64,000 bases of DNA, taken from NCBI RefSeq assembly GCF_015350995.1, contig NZ_JADKRW010000001.1, positions 186,001 to 250,000 of the forward strand, in the 5' to 3' direction. Below, piece by piece: positions 1 through 9,400 of this stretch. The stretch is from Curtobacterium sp. VKM Ac-1393. GTDB taxonomy: Bacteria; Actinomycetota; Actinomycetes; Actinomycetales; Microbacteriaceae. Numbering within the stretch: position 1 is the stretch's first letter; each line of letters begins with the position of its first letter. The translations under genes were made by a program, and so were the position numbers. The notes below the pieces were generated by a model. The model ran no database searches and had not been told where the DNA came from. It saw only the letters and a program-made list of their open reading frames with translations.

Positions 1-1
1 C

Positions 2-316
2 GAACGCCGCGAGGCCGCCGACCTGGTCGTCGACGCCCGGGTCACGAGCACCGACCGCACGGTCGAGCTCGGCGGTGTCTACGCCGTCCACGAGGCCGAG
101 GTCACGAAGGTCTCCAAGGGCGACGACCCCGGCGCCACCATCGACGTCGTCAGCACGTCGGACATGTGCACGACGAGCGGTGAACCCGTCGAGTACCTCG
201 AGGGTGACGTCCTCGATGCCGAGGGCACGTTCCGCCTCTACCTGACCCAGGCCGACCACGACAGCGCCTGGCGACTCGTCGTCCCCGGCGCCGCCGAACC
301 GCTCACCACCGGCTGA
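2..316 (+). CDS. Hypothetical protein, C-terminal part (truncated by window start)
   Basis: An open frame enters from the left edge and ends at TGA 314-316, giving 104 residues (starts ERREAADLVVDARV, ends AAEPLTTG). It is rich in Asp, Glu, Val and Thr and has a beta-strand-like alternating pattern (e.g. VYAVHEAEVTKVSKG), which resembles the C-terminal half of small secreted or lipoprotein-type actinobacterial proteins. One Cys (DMCTTSG) is present. The start and any signal peptide lie outside the window, so no function can be given. It converges on the response regulator gene with a gap of about 30 bases. The coding call rests on the clean high-GC codon pattern and the conventional stop. Confidence 0.7.
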   Translation, partial: ERREAADLVVDARVTSTDRTVELGGVYAVHEAEVTKVSKGDDPGATIDVVSTSDMCTTSGEPVEYLEGDVLDAEGTFRLYLTQADHDSAWRLVVPGAAEPLTTG

Positions 317-345
317 CACGCCAGCGTCGAGCCACGATGCAGCCC

Positions 346-1014
346 CTACGGCTCGGGGACCGCCACGATCCGGTTCTGGTACGCCCACACCACGGCCTGC
401 AGCCGCGACCTGACCCCGAGCTTCGGCAGCATCCGCGACAGGTGCGACTTCACGGTCGAGACCTCGAGCACGAGCGCGACCGCGATCTCCTCGTTCGACA
501 TCCCCTGCGCGAGCAGCAGCAGGACCTCGCGTTCACGGGCGGTCAGCACCCCGTCGGCCCGGTCCCCCGACACCGGCTGCAGGCTCCGGCGCGACACGAA
601 CTCGCGCAACACCCGCCGGGTCAGGGCCTGGTCGAGCGTCCCGTTCCCGGCGGCGACCTGGCGCACGGCGTCGACGATGACGTCCGGCTCGGCGTCCTTG
701 AGCAGGAACCCCGACGCCCCGGCCTCGAGCGCCCCGAACACGTAGTCGTCCAGGTCGAAGGTCGTCAGCATCAGCACCGGGATCGGCGGGTCGGCGTCGG
801 GAGCGCAGAACACCCGGGCGAGCTCGATCCCGTTCATGACGGGCATCCGGATGTCCAGACACGCCACGTCGGGCCGCAACGTGCGTGCCAACGCGAGCGC
901 CTCGCCGCCGTCGGCGGCCACGCCGACGACCTCGATGTCGGCCTCCGCGCCGAGCAGCGCAGACACCCCGGCGCGGACCAGCGGCTGATCGTCCGCGACC
1001 AGCACGCGGATCAC
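346..1014 (-). CDS. NarL/FixJ-family response regulator
   Basis: 222 residues from GTG 1014, whose GTGA overlaps the TGA of the upstream kinase by 4 bp (translational coupling). The N-terminal receiver domain has acidic pocket D8-D9, phosphoacceptor D54 in CLDIRMP, T84/T85 and K106 in FLLKDAEP. The C-terminal LuxR-type helix-turn-helix has the signature LTAREREVLLLLAQGMSNEEIA and STVKSHLSRMLPKLGV. The family binds DNA as a dimer after phosphorylation by the cognate kinase, which here is clearly the preceding gene. Targets are unknown. The first gene of the operon is a CPBP membrane protease, so the system may control itself and an envelope function (inference). Confidence 0.95.
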   Translation of the reverse strand: MIRVLVADDQPLVRAGVSALLGAEADIEVVGVAADGGEALALARTLRPDVACLDIRMPVMNGIELARVFCAPDADPPIPVLMLTTFDLDDYVFGALEAGASGFLLKDAEPDVIVDAVRQVAAGNGTLDQALTRRVLREFVSRRSLQPVSGDRADGVLTAREREVLLLLAQGMSNEEIAVALVLEVSTVKSHLSRMLPKLGVRSRLQAVVWAYQNRIVAVPEP

Positions 1015-2336
1015 GCGACCACCCCGCCGCCGCCGGCGGCCTGCGTGACTGCGGCAGGTGCCTCCCGTCCGAGCGTCAGCTCCACCAGCCATCCGCCGGT
1101 GGCGCTGGGACCGGTCTGGAGGCTCGCCCCCACCAGGTCCGCCCGCTCGCGCATCCCCCGCAGGCCGTTGCCACCCGACGGTGAGGTCGGCGCTGCCGGA
1201 GCGGCGGCCCGTGCGTTCTCCACCCGGATCACCACCCGGGTCGCGTCGCGGTCGTCGACGGTGACCGTGCACGGGGCGGACGGGGCGTGCAGGACGGCGT
1301 TCGCCAGCGCCTCTTGCACCGTGCGGTAGGCGGCGAGCTGCGCGAGCGGACCGACGCCGTCGGCCAGCGCCTGCGCCCCGAGCGGGCGGTCGCCGGTGAG
1401 CACGTCCAGCCGCACGTCGCTGCGGAACCGGGCCCGCTCGACCAGGTCGACGATGCCGGCCACCGTCTCGACCGAACGTTCGGCCGGGGCGTCGTCGCGC
1501 AGGAGCCCGACCAGGCGACGCAGGTCGTCGAGGACGGCGGTGCTCTGCTCCCGTACCTGGCGCGCACCCTCGTGCGCACGCTCCGGGTCGCTGTCGATCT
1601 GCCGGTCGATCACGGCGGCCATCAACGCGATGCCGGACAGGTGGTGCGCGGCGATGTCGTGCAGTTCGCGGGCCATCGCGGCGCGTTCGCGGGAGACGGC
1701 GGCGTCGACCAGGGCGTCCTGCTCGCGGCCGACGGCGCTCGCCTCGGCGGTGCGGGCGACGCGGACCTCGCGACGGGAGCGCACCAGCAGGGTGACCAGG
1801 AGCGGGAGCCCGACGGCGCCGACGGCCTGCAGGGCGCCCTGGCCGAGCGAGCCGGTCAGCCCCGTCGCGAAGTCGCCACGGAACGCTCCGGCGGCGACCG
1901 CGGACAGGACCACGCTGCCGGCTGCCACCAGCGCGCCGGCGACCAGCAGCGCGGGCCACAGACGTGCGAGTGGGACGCGCAGGGCGGCGAGGACGACGGC
2001 GACGACCACCGGCAGGGCGGTGAGGCCGAACAGGTCGAACGACTGCGGCGCGAGCGCGGCGACGAGCACCGGCAGCGCGGACACCGCGACGAGCACGGTC
2101 CCCGGTGCCCGACGGGCGGCGAGCAGGGCGGCGGACTGGACCAGCAGGCCGAGCGCCAGGACGGTCCACGCGGCGGTGAACGGCGCCGGGACCCGCAGGG
2201 CCAGGGCGGGGCCGTCCGGCTCGACGGCGTCGAGCGGCGGCAGGCCGAGCAGCAGGCCCAGTGCCAGGACGGCCGTGCCGAGTGCGACGAGCACGTCGAC
2301 GCGGCGGTCGCGGGTGCGCGGGTCAGCGGAGGCCAT
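1011..2336 (-). CDS. Sensor histidine kinase (HisKA_3 type)
   Basis: 441 residues from ATG 2336. The first ~185 residues carry about six hydrophobic segments with little extracytoplasmic sequence, suggesting a membrane-embedded sensor. A dimerisation/phosphoacceptor helix follows, with H226 in ARELHDIAAHHLSG, the NarL-partner class. The ATPase domain has an N-box-like TVQEALANAVLHA and a G-box GGNGLRGMRERADLVG. The C-terminal tail is Ala/Gly rich. The gene overlaps the CPBP gene by 14 bp and the regulator by 4 bp, so all three are one transcript. The stimulus cannot be read from sequence; this architecture resembles DesK/LiaS-like envelope sensors (family knowledge). Confidence 0.95.
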   Translation of the reverse strand: MASADPRTRDRRVDVLVALGTAVLALGLLLGLPPLDAVEPDGPALALRVPAPFTAAWTVLALGLLVQSAALLAARRAPGTVLVAVSALPVLVAALAPQSFDLFGLTALPVVVAVVLAALRVPLARLWPALLVAGALVAAGSVVLSAVAAGAFRGDFATGLTGSLGQGALQAVGAVGLPLLVTLLVRSRREVRVARTAEASAVGREQDALVDAAVSRERAAMARELHDIAAHHLSGIALMAAVIDRQIDSDPERAHEGARQVREQSTAVLDDLRRLVGLLRDDAPAERSVETVAGIVDLVERARFRSDVRLDVLTGDRPLGAQALADGVGPLAQLAAYRTVQEALANAVLHAPSAPCTVTVDDRDATRVVIRVENARAAAPAAPTSPSGGNGLRGMRERADLVGASLQTGPSATGGWLVELTLGREAPAAVTQAAGGGGVVA

Positions 2337-3297
2337 CGTTGGATCCTACGAGGCGGGTGCGAGCGGGGACCGGGGCGTCGATCGGCAGCGCGCGGCGCGC
2401 CGGGTCGTAGCCCAGGCGGCCACGGGTCACGACGAGCAGCACGGCGGCGGCGACGGTCGAGGTGATGGTCAGGCCGATCATCAGCGTGCCGGCGGTCATG
2501 CTCGGGTACATCTCCGGGAACAGCGTCGAGATCGTGTTGTTCACGCCGACGTGCAGCAGCAGGGCCAGGGGCAGGCTCTCACCGGTCTTGTTGAACACCT
2601 GGATCATCACGACGTTGAACGTGATCGTGAACAGGGCGAACACCACGGGCTCGCTCCAGTGCGCGTTCGGCCATCCGCCCCAGTCGCTCAGGTAGAGCGG
2701 CATGTGCCAGAGCGCCCAGATCGGCCCGAGGACCGCAGCGGCACCGAGTCCACCGAAGCGGTGCTGCAGGCGGGGCAGGGCGAAGTCGCGCCAGCCGGGC
2801 TCCTCGCTCAGGCCGGTCGAGAACAGCTGGATGAGCAGTCCCGGCACCAGGGCGGCGAAGGCCAACGCCGAGGGGGCCCGCACGTCGCCGCCGGCGAAGG
2901 GCAGGGCGGACGCGACGATCATCGCCGGCACGACGACGAGCGCCAGGGCGTACCAGTACCAGGCGACCCGCCAGCGGAACAGGCGTCCCACCCAGCGGCG
3001 CAGGCCCGGACGGCCGTCGGCGACCGCGGTGACGATGAACGCGCCGCCCAACGGGCCGAGCAGCGCTCCCGGCAGCACGCCGGTGAACTGGGCGGAGCCG
3101 AGGACCTCGGGGAAGTGGATGCCCCACACCCCCATGCCGTGCGGCGACAGGATGTACGGCACCCACGCCAGCCAGCTCAGGCCGAGCGCGAGGGTGAAGA
3201 AGGACGCGAGCGGGTGCCGGGCGATGACGCCGCTGACTCCCCCGCGTTCCTGTGGGCTGGTGCCGGCGCTGGGCCGGACGTCGGTGGTGTTCGTCAT
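2323..3297 (-). CDS. CPBP-family intramembrane metalloprotease
   Basis: 324 residues from ATG 3297, with around eight membrane segments. The CPBP (Abi/Rce1-like) motifs are visible: a glutamate pair in LSEEPGWRDF, a histidine in IWALWHMPLYLSD and a second histidine/asparagine block in LLHVGVNNTI. These are the presumed metal-binding and catalytic residues of the family, which cleaves within or near membranes. It is the first gene of the CPBP-kinase-regulator operon. A TAGCGT box at 3305-3310 (minus strand) lies 7 nt before the ATG and there is no Shine-Dalgarno, so translation is probably leaderless. Substrate unknown; bacterial homologues act in bacteriocin immunity or membrane protein processing. 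Confidence 0.9.
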   Translation of the reverse strand: MTNTTDVRPSAGTSPQERGGVSGVIARHPLASFFTLALGLSWLAWVPYILSPHGMGVWGIHFPEVLGSAQFTGVLPGALLGPLGGAFIVTAVADGRPGLRRWVGRLFRWRVAWYWYALALVVVPAMIVASALPFAGGDVRAPSALAFAALVPGLLIQLFSTGLSEEPGWRDFALPRLQHRFGGLGAAAVLGPIWALWHMPLYLSDWGGWPNAHWSEPVVFALFTITFNVVMIQVFNKTGESLPLALLLHVGVNNTISTLFPEMYPSMTAGTLMIGLTITSTVAAAVLLVVTRGRLGYDPARRALPIDAPVPARTRLVGSNDGLR

Positions 3298-3346
3298 GCA
3301 CACGACGCTAGGAACTGCGGCGTCGCGGGACGACCGGCGCAGGGAT

Positions 3347-3381
3347 GCACCTGCCGGACTTGCATCGAAGGATGCAGGTGC
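3347..3381. repeat. Nested inverted repeats between SRPBCC and CPBP genes
   Basis: Two overlapping dyads: outer arms GCACCTGC (3347-3354) and GCAGGTGC (3374-3381), and an inner pair TGCATC (3361-3366) and GATGCA (3371-3376). They sit just after the SRPBCC stop and about 50-85 bases upstream of the CPBP start, so they could end the SRPBCC transcript or be a binding site for the two-component regulator. No T-run follows. Confidence 0.5.
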
Positions 3382-3392
3382 CTCCGGGCTGT

Positions 3393-3884
3393 TCAGACGA
3401 TGCGCTGCGCGGCGACGTGCGCCAGGACGACCGGGTCCTCGCAACCCCCGGCGAAGCCGCGGATGCGCCGGTCGATGTCCCGCTGCAGCACGAGCACGCC
3501 GATCCGTTCGGCGAGCGGCGCCAACCACCGCGGCCGGCAGGTGAAGTTGTAGCGCCAGACCGCCAGCGTGCGCCCCGGCTCGCCCTCGACCGCGGTGAAG
3601 CGCCACCCGCCACCCATCCGCTCGAAGAACCACGACCCCTTGGTCATCTTCATCCCGACGTTCGACGGCGGGTGGTACGAGACGTACTCGCTCTCCATCG
3701 CGAAGCCGAACCGCTGCACCGTGTACGTCCGCACGCCCTTGCCGGGGACCGTCGCGCCGCCGACCAGGTGCTGCCGGCGGATGAATGGGTCCCAGCGCTT
3801 CCGGATCGCTCCCTGCGTCTGCGAGACGGCGAAGGCAACCTCGGGCTCGACCGGCACGACACAGCGGGACTCGACGACGGGCAT
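3393..3884 (-). CDS. SRPBCC-superfamily (START/Bet v1-like) protein
   Basis: 163 residues from ATG 3884. The opening VESRCVVPVEPEVAFAVSQTQGAIRKRWDPFIRRQHLV is the typical first strand-helix-strand of the SRPBCC fold, and FTAVEGEPGRTLAVWRYNF fits the following antiparallel strands. The long C-terminal helix contains LAERIGVLVLQRDIDRRIRGF. These proteins form a deep hydrophobic pocket for lipids, polyketides or other small ligands; no catalytic motif can be identified. It lies on the same strand as the phosphatase/purA genes, separated from them by a repeat-filled gap. Function unassigned. Confidence 0.8.
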   Translation of the reverse strand: MPVVESRCVVPVEPEVAFAVSQTQGAIRKRWDPFIRRQHLVGGATVPGKGVRTYTVQRFGFAMESEYVSYHPPSNVGMKMTKGSWFFERMGGGWRFTAVEGEPGRTLAVWRYNFTCRPRWLAPLAERIGVLVLQRDIDRRIRGFAGGCEDPVVLAHVAAQRIV

Positions 3885-3894
3885 GAGTCATCCT

Positions 3895-4072
3895 CGCACG
3901 CGCACGCGCACGGTGCGAGGTCCGCCAGCCCGTGCGAGGTTGCTCGAACCCGCACGGTGCGCTGTCCACGGGCCCGTGCGAGGTTGCACACTCCGTGCGC
4001 CGACAAAGCCCCCGCACCGAGTAGGGAACCTCGCACCGGACGAAGGACCTCGCACCGTGCGAGGTTGCACCC
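3895..4072. repeat. Array of GTGCGAGGTT-type elements (repeat family D)
   Basis: The whole gap between the SRPBCC start and the phosphatase stop is filled with copies of a ~10-base word. Direct copies GTGCGAGGT begin near 3912, 3931, 3973 and 4057, and inverted copies ACCTCGCAC near 4027 and 4047. The pair at 4047-4065 forms a perfect dyad ACCTCGCAC-C-GTGCGAGGT. There is no open frame with coding character. The array could act as a terminator, an extragenic palindromic element or a protein-binding cluster. Confidence 0.75.
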
Positions 4073-4086
4073 GGCGCAGCGCGGCG

Positions 4087-4647
4087 TCAGCGCAGCGCGG
4101 CCCGGAGCGCGTCGGCGATGATCGCGAGCGCAGCGTCGACCTCGTCCGCCACCCGCTCGTGCGTCGCCTCGGACCGGCGGTAGGGGTCGTCGACGTCGTC
4201 GTCCGCGGGGTCGGCCGGCGGCGGGACGGTGCCGCGCAAGCGTGCCACCCGTTCGACCAGGGCCTGCGGGGTCGTGACGTCCTGCAGGTCACCGGGCTCG
4301 AGCCCTGCGAGCACCCGCGCGAACTGCTTGATGGTGAACGCCCGCTTCGTCGCCCGGGGTGCGAGCGACACCACGGCCGCTCGGTGTGACCGCTCGGCTG
4401 TGAGCACCAGGTCGACCTGCTCGACGATCGCGGCCGTCAGGTACCGCGAGCCGTGCGCCGACGGGTCACCGCCGAGCCGCACGGACTGCGCCGCGGCGGC
4501 ACCGTCCATCGCGGCACCGTCGTCGGCGATCGTGCCGGCGGACTCGACCTGGAACGCCGGAGCGTCCGGGCCGAGTCGCGCCGTCAGGACCTGCGCGCCG
4601 AGCGGCGAACGGCAGATGTTGCCGCTGCAGACGAACAGGACCCGCAT
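4087..4647 (-). CDS. Low-molecular-weight protein-tyrosine/arginine phosphatase
   Basis: 186 residues from ATG 4647. The N-terminal P-loop CSGNICRSP supplies the CX5R signature (nucleophile C7, R13), and a late VDDPYRRS supplies the general-acid Asp-Pro motif of the family. Enzymes of this fold dephosphorylate tyrosine (Wzb/PtpA-like) or arginine. Several actinobacterial forms of this length act on exopolysaccharide kinases or on host proteins. The gene starts 2 bp after the purA stop, so it is probably cotranscribed with purA. No cognate tyrosine kinase is seen in the window. Confidence 0.92.
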   Translation of the reverse strand: MRVLFVCSGNICRSPLGAQVLTARLGPDAPAFQVESAGTIADDGAAMDGAAAAQSVRLGGDPSAHGSRYLTAAIVEQVDLVLTAERSHRAAVVSLAPRATKRAFTIKQFARVLAGLEPGDLQDVTTPQALVERVARLRGTVPPPADPADDDVDDPYRRSEATHERVADEVDAALAIIADALRAALR

Positions 4648-4649
4648 CG

Positions 4650-5945
4650 TCAGGCGCCGGCGCCGAGCAGGTCGTGCCGGACGACGATGGCGTCGCGGCC
4701 CGGACCGACGCCGATCGCGGAGATCCGCGCGCCGGACATCGCCTCGACCGCGAGCACGTAGTCCTGGGCGTTCTTCGGCAGGTCCTCGAACGAGCGGGCG
4801 CCGGTGATGTCCTCGGTCCAGCCCGGGAAGTCTTCGTACACGGGCTTCGCGTGGTGGAAGTCGGACTGGTTCACGGGGACCTCGTCCACGCGGACGCCGT
4901 CGACCTCGTACGCGACGCACACCGGGATCGTCTCGAGCCCGGTCAGCACGTCGAGCTTGGTCAGCACGAAGTCGGTCACGCCGTTGATGCGCGCGGTGTA
5001 CCGGGCGATCGGGGCGTCGTACCAGCCGCAGCGTCGCGGACGACCCGTGGTGGTGCCGAACTCGAAGCCGTTGGCGCGCAGGAACTCGCCGGACTCGTCG
5101 AACAACTCGGTCGGGAACGGGCCGGCGCCGACGCGGGTCGTGTACGCCTTGACGATGCCGATGATGCGCTCGAGCTTGCCCGGGCCGATGCCGGAACCGG
5201 TCGCAGCACCACCGGCGGTCGCGGAGGACGACGTCACGAACGGGTAGGTGCCGTGGTCGACGTCGAGCATGGTCGCCTGACCCGCCTCGAACAGGACGGT
5301 GTCGCCACGCTCGAGGGCGCGGTGGATCTCGAGGGCGGTGTCCGCGACCATCGGGCGCAGGCGCTCGGCGAAGGACAGCAGCGACTCGACCACCTCGTCG
5401 GCGTCGATCGCGCGGCGGTTGAAGACCTTCACCAGCAGGTGGTTCTTCTGGTCGAGGGCCGCTTCGACCTTCTGGCGCAGGATGTTCTCGTCGAAGATGT
5501 CCTGGATGCGGATGCCGACGCGGTTGATCTTGTCGGCGTACGACGGGCCGATCCCGCGACCGGTGGTGCCGATCTGGCGCTTGCCGAGGAACCGCTCGGT
5601 CACCTTGTCGATGGTGCGGTGGTAGTGCGTGATGACGTGGGCGTTCGCCGACACGAGCAGCTTCGAGGTGTCGACACCGCGGGCCTTCAGCGCGTCGAGC
5701 TCCTGGAACAGCACCTCGAGGTCGACGACGACGCCGTTGCCGATGATCGGGGTGACGCCGGGCGTGAGGATGCCGGAGGGCAGCAGGTGCAGCGCGTACT
5801 TCTCGCCGCCGATGACGACCGTGTGCCCGGCGTTGTTGCCGCCGTTGAACTTCACGACGTAGTCGATGCGGGAGCCGAGGAGGTCGGTGGCCTTCCCCTT
5901 GCCCTCGTCGCCCCACTGGGCTCCGATGATGACTGCTGCGGGCAT
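4650..5945 (-). CDS. purA: Adenylosuccinate synthetase
   Basis: 431 residues, GTP-dependent ligation of aspartate to IMP, the first committed step to AMP. The start ATG 5945 is preceded by a strong GAGGAG at the right distance; an upstream in-frame extension lacks family similarity. Signature motifs are QWGDEGKGK (catalytic D13), [10 protein letters not shown] (catalytic His), the GRGIGPSY block, and the C-terminal [16 protein letters not shown]. Length and motif order match the family. The low-molecular-weight phosphatase follows 2 bp downstream. Confidence 0.98.
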   Translation of the reverse strand: MPAAVIIGAQWGDEGKGKATDLLGSRIDYVVKFNGGNNAGHTVVIGGEKYALHLLPSGILTPGVTPIIGNGVVVDLEVLFQELDALKARGVDTSKLLVSANAHVITHYHRTIDKVTERFLGKRQIGTTGRGIGPSYADKINRVGIRIQDIFDENILRQKVEAALDQKNHLLVKVFNRRAIDADEVVESLLSFAERLRPMVADTALEIHRALERGDTVLFEAGQATMLDVDHGTYPFVTSSSATAGGAATGSGIGPGKLERIIGIVKAYTTRVGAGPFPTELFDESGEFLRANGFEFGTTTGRPRRCGWYDAPIARYTARINGVTDFVLTKLDVLTGLETIPVCVAYEVDGVRVDEVPVNQSDFHHAKPVYEDFPGWTEDITGARSFEDLPKNAQDYVLAVEAMSGARISAIGVGPGRDAIVVRHDLLGAGA

Positions 5946-6060
5946 CTGGTTCTCCTCACGTTGGCGGAGGACCTCACGCGACCAGGCGGGCCGGTGGTCC
6001 ACCCCACTCTATCGGCTGGTCACCTGCGCGTCATCCGCGCGTCATCAACGCGGGAAACGG

Positions 6061-6090
6061 CGGACGGGAGGCCCGGTGCCAGCTGGCACC
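6061..6090. repeat. Half-copy of the GGGAGGCCCG palindrome (repeat family A)
   Basis: The left arm and centre of the family A element (CGGACGGGAGGCCCGG followed by TGCCAGCTGGCA) are present, but the right arm is lost and replaced by unrelated sequence. It lies between purA and the small 53-aa gene. It looks like a decayed or incomplete copy of the perfect palindrome at 51141-51188. Confidence 0.7.
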
Positions 6091-6124
6091 CCTCGCTCGC
6101 CGGCTCGGTCGGCGCGTTCCGCGA

Positions 6125-6286
6125 TCAGGCGCGGAAGAAGTCCTGGTACGACGGATCGCCTACGGGCTGCGAGTACCCGGGCTCCGCCAGGCGCTGCTCG
6201 ATCATCGCCTGGACGACGTCCGGCGGGGTGAGGCCACGACGTCGCCACTCGGTCGGGTTGCTTCGGAGCTGGCTCAGCGACTGCAT
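6125..6286 (-). CDS. Small uncharacterised protein (53 aa)
   Basis: ATG 6284-6286 to TGA 6125-6127 encodes 53 residues beginning MQSLSQLRSNPTEWRRRG and ending DPSYQDFFRA. It is coding-like: strong third-position GC, a charged amphipathic middle (VVQAMIEQRLAEPG) and an aromatic C-terminus. A weak AGGG lies about 8 nt before the start. It contains no transmembrane segment or known motif. A candidate operator lies about 25-40 bp upstream. I do not recognise a family. The alternative reading in another frame of this stretch consists of repeat-derived sequence and is less convincing. Confidence 0.55.
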   Translation of the reverse strand: MQSLSQLRSNPTEWRRRGLTPPDVVQAMIEQRLAEPGYSQPVGDPSYQDFFRA

Positions 6287-6310
6287 GCTGCAACCCTGGC
6301 ACCCGATAAC

Positions 6311-6325
6311 TAGTTTGTCTAACTA
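6311..6325. promoter_or_regulatory. Perfect inverted repeat TAGTT-N5-AACTA upstream of the 53-aa gene
   Basis: TAGTT (6311-6315), spacer TGTCT, AACTA (6321-6325), in an AT-rich patch that stands out from the surrounding GC-rich sequence. The shape resembles MarR/TetR-type operators. Its position 25-40 bp before the 53-aa start suggests control of that gene, but this is inference. Confidence 0.45.
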
Positions 6326-6365
6326 CCTGTCCGCATTCCGCGACGCGGCCCACGAACACCGCGCC

Positions 6366-6420
6366 GAGTGTGCAGAAGACGTCGGGTCCGAAGTGCGAAC
6401 CCGACGTCTTCTGCTCACTC
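6366..6420. repeat. GCAGAAGACGNCGGGT palindrome (repeat family B), copy 1
   Basis: Long imperfect hairpin with arms centred on GCAGAAGACGTCGGGT (left) and its complement (right), flanked by GAGTG and CACTC. It lies 36 bases beyond the 3' end of the subtilase gene, as expected for a terminator or an extragenic palindromic element. Confidence 0.8.
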
Positions 6421-6455
6421 AGTGGCGCGAACGCCGCGCGCGACTGCCCGCGCGA

Positions 6456-9400
6456 CTACCCGCGCGACACCTTCGCGGTGGCCTTGGACGTCGCAGTGCC
6501 GTCCTTGTAGCCCGAGGCGTGCGCGGTGACCTTCACGGAGACCTTGTGCCCCGCGTCGGACGTGCCGAGCTTGTACGTCGCACCGGTGGCGTTCTTGACG
6601 GTCTTGCCGTCACGGAGCCACTGGTACTTGTACGTCGCCTTCGTCGTGCTCCACGTGCCGTGGTTCGCCGAGAGCTTCGAGCCGACCTTCGCCGTCCCGC
6701 TGACCGTCACCTTGCTGCCCGCGGCGAGCGCGAGCGTGGGCGGGGTCACCGAGATGGTCGACGTGCCGGCCTGCTTGCCCGACGCGTTGCCGAGGTGCAG
6801 CAGCAGGACGGTGGCCTTCGTGACACCCGATGCCCGCGTGACCCGGATGGAACCCGAGTCGGCGAACAGGACGCCGGTGCTGCGACCCTGCGCGAACGAC
6901 AGCGCGGGCTTCGTCGGGTCGAACGAGGCGCTCTTCGTCTCGTCCACGACGGACGAGCCGGTGGTGGCGGCACCCGGGGCGTACGCCGACTCGGTGAGCA
7001 CCGAGTAGGTGAACTTGCCCTTCGCGCCGATCAGCGCACCCGTGGTCGTGAGCACCTTCACCGAGCTGTCGAAGGTGTTCACGTCCTGACCGGGCGCCCC
7101 ACCGTTCAGCGGCTGGACGTCGACGACCGGGTCGACGTCCGGGTCGTTCAGCGCGGCCTTGGCCAGGTCGATGGTCGTGGCGAACGTGGCGTCCACCGCG
7201 GCCGACTTGGCGTTGTAGACCAGGTAGTCGGGCTGGCCGTCACGGTTCGTGTCGATGAGGACCTCGACGTTGGTCACGGCGCCGGGGTCGGCGTCGGGGC
7301 CGGCGGTCTGGATGCCGAACGCGACGGTGTCCGAGGCCTTGTCGTAGCTCGCGCCGTAGGAGCGGATGTCCGCCGCCTGCAGCGAGCGCTGCGCCGAGCC
7401 GTCCGGGAACGCCTCGGCCGGGTCGGTCCCGCCGAGCACGAACGGTGCGACCGCGGCGTGGTAGCCGGTGGTCAGCCCGCCCTGGTCGACCGTGCGGCCC
7501 TTGAGCGTCAGGTCGGCGGACTTGCCGGGGCCGGTGAAGGCCACGGTGGAGCGACCCTGGACGGAGCTGACCGGCTTCGGGGCGAGGTACGTCCCCACGC
7601 GCAGCGGCACCGCGGTCGTGTCGGTCGGCGTGAACGCCACGATGCCGGAGGCCGCGGTCACGAACTCGCGCTGGTAGCCCTGCTGCACCGACTCCTGGGT
7701 GGGGTCGATGACACGGCGGAGCTGCGTCGGGTCGGCGATCGTGAAGGTGAGCTTCACGGTCGCGGTGCGGTTGGCGGGGACGGTGACCTGCTTGCGGTCG
7801 AGTGCGAACGCCACGCCGGGCTGCGACACCTGCGGCTGGTAGGCCACGTCGTAGGTGTGTGCGACGCCGTCGGTGTTCGCGATCTGCAGGGTGCGGCTCT
7901 CACTGGTCGCACCCGAGACCTCGACGACACCGAACGAGGCGGTGACGAGCAGGTCGTTCTCGACGCTCCGGACGGTGGTGCCGGCGGTCACGGCCTGCAG
8001 GGCGTCGACGCGTCCGGTGCCCTGCCGGAGCAGGGTCGCCGAGCGGGTGCCGTCCTTGACGTCGTGCGTCGCCGTGTTCATGAGCGCCGCCTTGACCTGC
8101 GGTGCGCTCCACTCCGGGTGCGACTGGAACGTCAGCGCCGCGATGCCCGCGACGTCCGGCGTGGCCATCGAGGTGCCGCTCATCGACATGCGGCCGTCAC
8201 CGGTGCCGTTGGCCGCCGAGATCACGTTGACCCCGGGGCCGGCGATGTCCGGCTTGACGATGTCGTTGAACGAACCGTGCACGCCACGGCTGGTGAACCC
8301 GGCGAGCGTGTTCACGGCCTCCGGGTCGGTGGCGAGTTCGAAGCCCTTGAGCTCGTCCGCGAGGCGCACGTGCAGGGTCCCCGCCTTGGCAGCGGCCTGG
8401 AGGCTCGTGACGGCACCCAGCGTCAGCTCGGCTCCGGGGATGGTCGCGTTGCCGGCGATGCCCCCGTCGAAGGTGTTGATCGTGCCCGCGAGGAGCACGC
8501 CGACTCCGCCGGCGGCCTTGACGTTGTCGAAGCGGGTCTTGGAGCCGCACTCGAGCGCGGCGTCCGTCCACTTGAGCCAGACGACCTTGCCCGCGACGGC
8601 GGCCGCGTCGGCCCCCGTGAAGGCAGCACAGCCGTCGATGTTCGTGGTCGGGACGACGACGGCGCCCTCGACCGGCAGCGTGCCCGTGAAGTCCTGCGAG
8701 TACTGCGAGCGGTAGGTCTTCGCGACGTCCGACGGCGCGGTGGCCTCGACGCCGTCGTACAGCGACTGACCGGTGGCGCTGGCGGCGACGGTGAGCGCAC
8801 CCTCGGCGTTGCCCGGTGAGCCACCGATGTCGGTGAAGTCGTCGGCGTTGCCCGAGGCGATCACGGGGAGCACCCCGCGGGCGGTCAGTGCGTCGATCTT
8901 GGCGTTGTCGGGGTCGTCAGGTGCGCCGTAGTCGGAGCCGAGCGACAGGTTCAGGACGTTGATGTCCTTGCCCTCGGTGAGCGCCTGGCCCACCCAGTCG
9001 AGCGCGGCACCCGTGACGTCGGTCGAACCGCCGCCGTCACCGAAGACCTTGAGCGCGTAGAGGCCGGCCTCGGGCGCGGTGCCCGGACCGATCCACATGT
9101 CCTGCACCTGCTGCGTGGTGAGCGCGGTGTAGTCGCCGTCGAACTGCTGCTTGTCGGCGGTCAGGCCGTAGCCGGCGATCGTGCCGGACACGTGGGTGCC
9201 GTGGTCGCCGCCCTTGCCGTCGATCGGGTTGTCGTCCGGAGCCGGCACCGGGTCGTAGCCCTCGGCGTCCGGGTCGGCGTTGTAGGTCGCACCGGCGAAG
9301 TCGTACCCGCCGAGGAACTTCGACGCGTCGTACAGGCTGGGGTCCGGCGCGCCGGAGCTCGCGTTCGCCAGGGCCTGGTCGTAGGCGGCCGTGGTGCCGG

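Noticed and set aside
346..2169. Very long minus-strand frame merging regulator and kinase regions
   Set aside because: Only its last third is the real regulator; the rest is an Arg/Ala-rich shadow of the kinase frame.
6045..6359. 104-codon minus-strand frame overlapping the small gene
   Set aside because: Its C-terminus (GVPAGTGPPVRRFPR) is a translation of repeat family A, and the 53-aa frame in another phase has better coding character.
4674..8819. 1381-codon plus-strand open frame
   Set aside because: Antisense shadow of purA and the subtilase; composition is Arg/Val/Asp/Gly noise typical of high-GC antisense frames.
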